The notes under the pieces: generated by a model | Databases searched by the model: none | Seen by the model: the letters and a program-made list of their open reading frames with translations, nothing else | What the model was told of the DNA's origin: nothing | Made by a program: the position numbers and the translations under genes | Shown: positions 59,917 to 64,000 of the stretch, piece after piece | Position numbering within the stretch: position 1 is the stretch's first letter | Layout of the letters: each line of letters begins with the position of its first letter | Assembly: GCF_047601025.1 (NCBI RefSeq) | Contig: NZ_JASGJZ010000001.1 | Location: 2,852,001 to 2,916,000 of the forward strand | From: Pseudorhodoferax sp047601025 | GTDB taxonomy: Bacteria; Pseudomonadota; Gammaproteobacteria; Burkholderiales; Burkholderiaceae_C | Reading direction: 5' to 3' | DNA: 64,000 nt

Positions 59917-59991
59917 GCGGTCCCTCCTCGTGGATACTGTGTTTTCGTTGTGTCCAGTATGACATGGCGCTATGCGCGAGGAGAACGCACC

Positions 59992-60483
59992 GTGCAAGCA
60001 TCCGACCAGATCGTCTGCCGGCCCATCGGCGTCGTGCGCAGCCGCTTCGCCGCACCCGAGGGCATGCCGGTGCAGACCGCCGGCGCGCCGCAGGAGACCG
60101 GCCGCATCGAAGTCGACCCGGCCTATGCCGCCGGCCTGCGCGACATCGAGGGCTTCGAGTACCTGATCGTGCTGACGCACCTGCACCTGTGCCGGCACGA
60201 GCGGCTGGAGGTCGTGCCGTTCCTGGACCAGGCGAGCCACGGCGTGTTCGCCACGCGCGCGCCGGCGCGGCCCAACCGCATCGGGCTGTCCATCGTGCGG
60301 CTGGAGGCGGTGGACGGCACCGTGCTGCGCTTCTCCGGCAACGACATGGTGGACGGCACGCCGGTGCTGGACATCAAGCCCTACGTGCCGCGCTTCGACG
60401 TGCGCCAGACCGAGCGCATCGGCTGGTTCGCGCAGCGGCTCGACGCACTGGAGGCTGCGCGCGCCGACGGTCGCATGGCCTGA
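59992..60483 (+). CDS. trmO: tRNA (N6-threonylcarbamoyladenosine37) methyltransferase TrmO
   Basis: 163 aa of the TsaA/YaeB family: 'PIGVVRSRFAAPEGMPVQ', 'RIEVDPAYAAGLRDIEGFEYLIVLTHL', 'GVFATRAPARPNRIGLSIVRL', 'VLDIKPYVPRFD'. Uses SAM to methylate t6A37 in tRNA-Thr. GTG 59992 was chosen for AGGAG at 8 bases; ATG 59959 would add an Arg-rich leader. Shorter than E. coli TrmO (about 235 aa), as in many relatives that lack its C-terminal domain. Confidence 0.88.
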   Translation: MQASDQIVCRPIGVVRSRFAAPEGMPVQTAGAPQETGRIEVDPAYAAGLRDIEGFEYLIVLTHLHLCRHERLEVVPFLDQASHGVFATRAPARPNRIGLSIVRLEAVDGTVLRFSGNDMVDGTPVLDIKPYVPRFDVRQTERIGWFAQRLDALEAARADGRMA

Positions 60484-60563
60484 AGGCGCACTGTTATATT
60501 CAACAGAGCACAGCGATGGTGATGTCCACGATCGCGTTCCACCCCTGAATGAGGAGCACCCGC

Positions 60564-61313
60564 ATGCGTTTGCCTTCCATCGCCTCGCTGGTCCTGGCCC
60601 TGGCTCTGCCGCTCTCGGCCTGGTCGCAGCAGATCACCGTCTCGGCCGCGGCCAGCCTGACCGATGCCTTCAAGGAACTGGCGGCGAAGTTCGAGGCCGC
60701 CCGGCCGGGCGTGTCGGTGCGCACCAATTTCGCCGCTTCCGGCGTGCTGCTGCAGCAGATGAGCCAGGGCGCGCCGGTGGACGTGTTCGCCAGCGCCGAC
60801 CAGGCGACGATGGACCGCGCCGACGCGCAGAAGCTGATCGACGCGGCCACGCGCAGGAACTTCGTGACCAACAGCCTGGTGCTGATCGAGCCGGCGCAGG
60901 GCGGCGTGGGCCTCAAGGGCCTGGACGACCTGGGCGGCGCCGCGGTCAAGCGCATCGCCGTCGGCAAGACGGCCACCGTGCCCGTGGGCCGCTACACCCA
61001 GGAGGTGCTGACGGCCGCGCAGCTGTGGACCGCGCTGGAGCCCAAGTTCGTGCAGGCCGACAGCGTGCGCCAGGTGCTGGACTACGTGGGCCGCGGCGAG
61101 GTCGACGCCGGATTCGTCTACCGTACGGATGCCGCGATCGCCGGCGACAAGGTGCGGATCGTCGCCTCGCCGCAGGGCGCGACGCCGGTGTCCTACCCGA
61201 TCGCGGTCGTGGCCGACAGCCGGAACAAGGCGGCCGCGGCGGACTTCATCGCGTTCGTGGGCTCCGATGCCGCCCAGCAGGTGCTGGCGCGCTACGGCTT
61301 CGGCAAGCCTTGA
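60564..61313 (+). CDS. modA: Molybdate ABC transporter substrate-binding protein
   Basis: 249 aa. Signal peptide 'MRLPSIASLVLALALPLSAWSQ'. Mature ModA signatures: 'ITVSAAASLTDAFKELAAKFE', 'VRTNFAASGVLLQQMSQGAPVDVFASADQATMD', 'VPVGRYTQEVL', 'GEVDAGFVYRTDA'. Binds molybdate or tungstate in the periplasm. ATG 60564 has GAGGAG 8 bases upstream. Only mop follows; modB and modC are not in the window. An AT-rich TATATT at about 60495 may be its -10. Confidence 0.93.
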   Translation: MRLPSIASLVLALALPLSAWSQQITVSAAASLTDAFKELAAKFEAARPGVSVRTNFAASGVLLQQMSQGAPVDVFASADQATMDRADAQKLIDAATRRNFVTNSLVLIEPAQGGVGLKGLDDLGGAAVKRIAVGKTATVPVGRYTQEVLTAAQLWTALEPKFVQADSVRQVLDYVGRGEVDAGFVYRTDAAIAGDKVRIVASPQGATPVSYPIAVVADSRNKAAAADFIAFVGSDAAQQVLARYGFGKP

Positions 61314-61353
61314 GGGTACGATCGGCGCGTCCATGGCCCCCGAGGAGTCTTCC

Positions 61354-61563
61354 ATGAAGATCAGCGCCCGCAACGTCCTGCCCGGCACCGTCGTCGCGAT
61401 GGTGCGCGGCCCGGTCAGTACCGAGGTCACGCTGGAGATCGCGCCCGGGCTGCAGATCGTGGCCTCGATCACGACCACCTCGGCCGACCAGCTCGGCCTG
61501 AAGGAGGGCACGCGGGCCTACGGCGTGATCAAGGCCTCCAGCGTGATGGTGGCGACGGACTGA
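61354..61563 (+). CDS. mop: Molybdenum-pterin binding protein (molbindin, TOBE domain)
   Basis: 69 aa: 'MKISARNVLPGTVVAMVRGPVSTEVTLEI' and 'SVMVATD' are the Mop/TOBE consensus. Forms small oligomers that store or sense molybdate in the cytoplasm. It starts 40 bp after modA with GAGGAG upstream, so is likely co-transcribed. Confidence 0.93.
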   Translation: MKISARNVLPGTVVAMVRGPVSTEVTLEIAPGLQIVASITTTSADQLGLKEGTRAYGVIKASSVMVATD

Positions 61564-61597
61564 CCGACGCCCGCTGCCACCCACACCAGCGCGGTGC

Positions 61598-62701
<1,104 letters not shown>

Positions 62702-62731
62702 CGGGTGTGTCTCCTTGGAATGATGGTTGGG

Positions 62732-63520
62732 TCAGTAGCCGCTGGCGGGCCTGGCGGCGGCCTGCGCCCGCATGGCGGACAGCACCTGCTGCGAGCCGGC
62801 CGCCATCAGCCGCGCGTCCGAGCCCACGGTCAGGAACTGGAAGCCCATCGCCTGGCGCGCCAGCGCGACCTGCGGGTTGCCGTTGTGGATGCCCGCCACC
62901 AGGCCATGGGCCTTGGCGCGCGCCAGGATGTGCTCGATGGCCTGCTGGGCCTTCGGGTCCACGTCGTCGAACACCGGGCGGCAGCCCAGCGACAGCGACA
63001 GGTCCGACGGGCCGATGTAGACCGCGTCCAGCCCTTCGACCGAGAGGATGTCGTCCAGGTTGTCCAGCGCCTGGGCGGTCTCGATCATCGCGAAGCGCAC
63101 GATGGTGTCGTTGGCGTGCTGCGGGTAGTCCGCGCCGCCGTACAGCAGCGCGCGGACCGGGCCGAAGCTGCGCGTGCCGCGCGGCGCGTAGCTGGTCCAG
63201 GCGACCAGCTTCTGCGCGTCCTCGCGGGTGTTGACCATCGGGCAGATCACGCCGTAGGCGCCGGCGTCCAGCGTCTTCATCAGGATGCCGGGCTCCAGCC
63301 AGGGTACGCGCACCACCGGCACGGTGTCGGTGGTGGCGATGGCCTGCAGCATCGGCAGCATGGCCTGGTAGTCCACCACGCCGTGCTGCAGGTCGATGGT
63401 CAGGCTGTCCCAGCCCTGGTGGGCCATGGTCTCGGCCGAGAAGCTGTTCGGGATGGCCAGCCAGCCGTTGACGGCGGCGCCGCCGGATTGCCAGAGGGTG
63501 CGCAGGCGGTTGGGTCTCAT
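62732..63520 (-). CDS. HpcH/HpaI-family aldolase
   Basis: 262 aa class II aldolase of the PEP/pyruvate-binding TIM-barrel type: 'GWLAIPNSFSAETMAHQGWDSLTIDLQHGVVDYQAM', 'VRVPWLEPGILMKTLDAGAYGVICPMVNT', 'FAMIETAQALDNLDDIL', 'GLDAVYIGPSDLSLSLG'. The metal ligands (Glu in IETAQA, Asp in IGPSDLS) are visible. Cleaves 2-keto-3-deoxy or 4-hydroxy-2-oxo acids to pyruvate plus an aldehyde. Placed between dehydratase and lactonase genes. Confidence 0.92.
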   Translation of the reverse strand: MRPNRLRTLWQSGGAAVNGWLAIPNSFSAETMAHQGWDSLTIDLQHGVVDYQAMLPMLQAIATTDTVPVVRVPWLEPGILMKTLDAGAYGVICPMVNTREDAQKLVAWTSYAPRGTRSFGPVRALLYGGADYPQHANDTIVRFAMIETAQALDNLDDILSVEGLDAVYIGPSDLSLSLGCRPVFDDVDPKAQQAIEHILARAKAHGLVAGIHNGNPQVALARQAMGFQFLTVGSDARLMAAGSQQVLSAMRAQAAARPASGY

Positions 63521-63572
63521 GAGGTCTCCTGTTGGGCAGGGCGCGATGATCCCTCAGTCTGGCGCTGCGGTG

Positions 63573-64000
63573 TCAGGTGACGGGCGCTGGATTGAACAGC
63601 ACGAGCGCATTGGCGAGCTTCCAGTGCTCGGCCCAGGTCCTGGTGCGGCCGCTGGCGACGTCCAGCATCAGCCGGAACAGCTCCCAGCCGACCTCCTCGA
63701 TGCTCTTGTCGCCGGTGGCGATGGTGCCGGCGTCGATGTCCATCAGGTCGTGCCAGCGGCGCGCCAGGTCCGAGCGCGTGGCGACCTTGATCACCGGCAC
63801 CTCGGCCAGCCCGTAGGGCGTGCCGCGGCCGGTGGTGAACACGTGCAGGTTCATGCCGGCGGCCAGCTGCAGCGTGCCGCAGATGAAGTCGCTGGCCGGC
63901 GTGGCGGCGTAGACCAGGCCTTTCAGGCCCTGGTGCTGGAGCTTCTCGCCGGGCGGGAGCACGCCGGCGATGGGCGCACTGCCGCTCTTGACGATGGAGC
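63573..64000 (-). CDS. UxaA/GarD-family sugar-acid dehydratase, C-terminal part (truncated by window end)
   Basis: Open to base 64000; about 142 residues are visible. 'LHVFTTGRGTPYGLAEVPVIKVATRSDLARRWHDLMDIDAGTIATGD' is the conserved end of altronate/galactarate-type dehydratases. It should dehydrate an aldonate or aldarate to a 2-keto-3-deoxy acid, the substrate type of the adjacent aldolase. First of three visible genes of the operon. Confidence 0.88.
   Translation of the reverse strand, partial: SIVKSGSAPIAGVLPPGEKLQHQGLKGLVYAATPASDFICGTLQLAAGMNLHVFTTGRGTPYGLAEVPVIKVATRSDLARRWHDLMDIDAGTIATGDKSIEEVGWELFRLMLDVASGRTRTWAEHWKLANALVLFNPAPVT

Overview
The window is high-GC DNA (about 70% by eye) with gene families and gene order typical of Burkholderiales (Betaproteobacteria). 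Evidence includes argH divergent from an AlgZ/AlgR pair, a recJ/rpfE-like pair, gmk-rpoZ-spoT, LolCD, a CitMHS citrate carrier and beta-type IS elements. Genus is not assignable from sequence alone. No rRNA, tRNA or CRISPR array was recognised.

Layout. (1) 1-12823: the 3' part of a giant two-partner-secretion filamentous adhesin (LktA-like), overlapping its TpsB outer-membrane transporter. (2) 12848-16126: argH, divergent from an AlgZ/AlgR-type histidine kinase and LytTR response regulator. (3) 16252-22792: a citrate-use operon with two ATP-citrate-lyase-like subunits, a CitMHS transporter and an orphan periplasmic binding protein. The lyase is unusual: it has a large insertion and lacks one citrate-synthase-type catalytic histidine. 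(4) 22800-32828: housekeeping genes (recJ, rpfE-like, a GGDEF/EAL protein, lolCD, a GST, an N-formylglutamate deformylase and an FAD oxidoreductase). (5) 32829-46200: a mosaic accessory region. It holds decayed IS5 copies, an ECF-sigma/anti-sigma cassette, a nested IS3/IS30/IS256 cluster, a lower-GC patch with a PoNi-type (DUF1910/DUF1911) immunity gene, a Zur-box/broken Fur-family gene/ZigA zinc locus, and fused MocR and HipA remnants. (6) 46165-60483: core genes greB, spoT, rpoZ, gmk, a ferredoxin, a GNAT, PhoX, a DUF2868/DUF3482-GTPase/DUF808 membrane cluster, DUF1835, DUF2970, a molybdopterin-oxidoreductase-like lipoprotein and trmO. (7) 60564-61563: modA and a mop molbindin without modBC. 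(8) 61598-64000, minus strand: a sugar-acid operon of UxaA-family dehydratase (cut by the window end), HpcH/HpaI aldolase and SMP-30 lactonase.

How the genes fit together. CitMHS import followed by ATP-driven cleavage would turn citrate into acetyl-CoA and oxaloacetate if the enzyme is a true citrate lyase. The ECF cassette (NTF2-like protein, sigma, anti-sigma, ModA-like binding protein) has a plausible self-recognised promoter in front of it. The accessory region shows repeated insertion and decay next to intact genes, as expected of a hot spot for T6SS immunity, toxin-antitoxin and metal genes.
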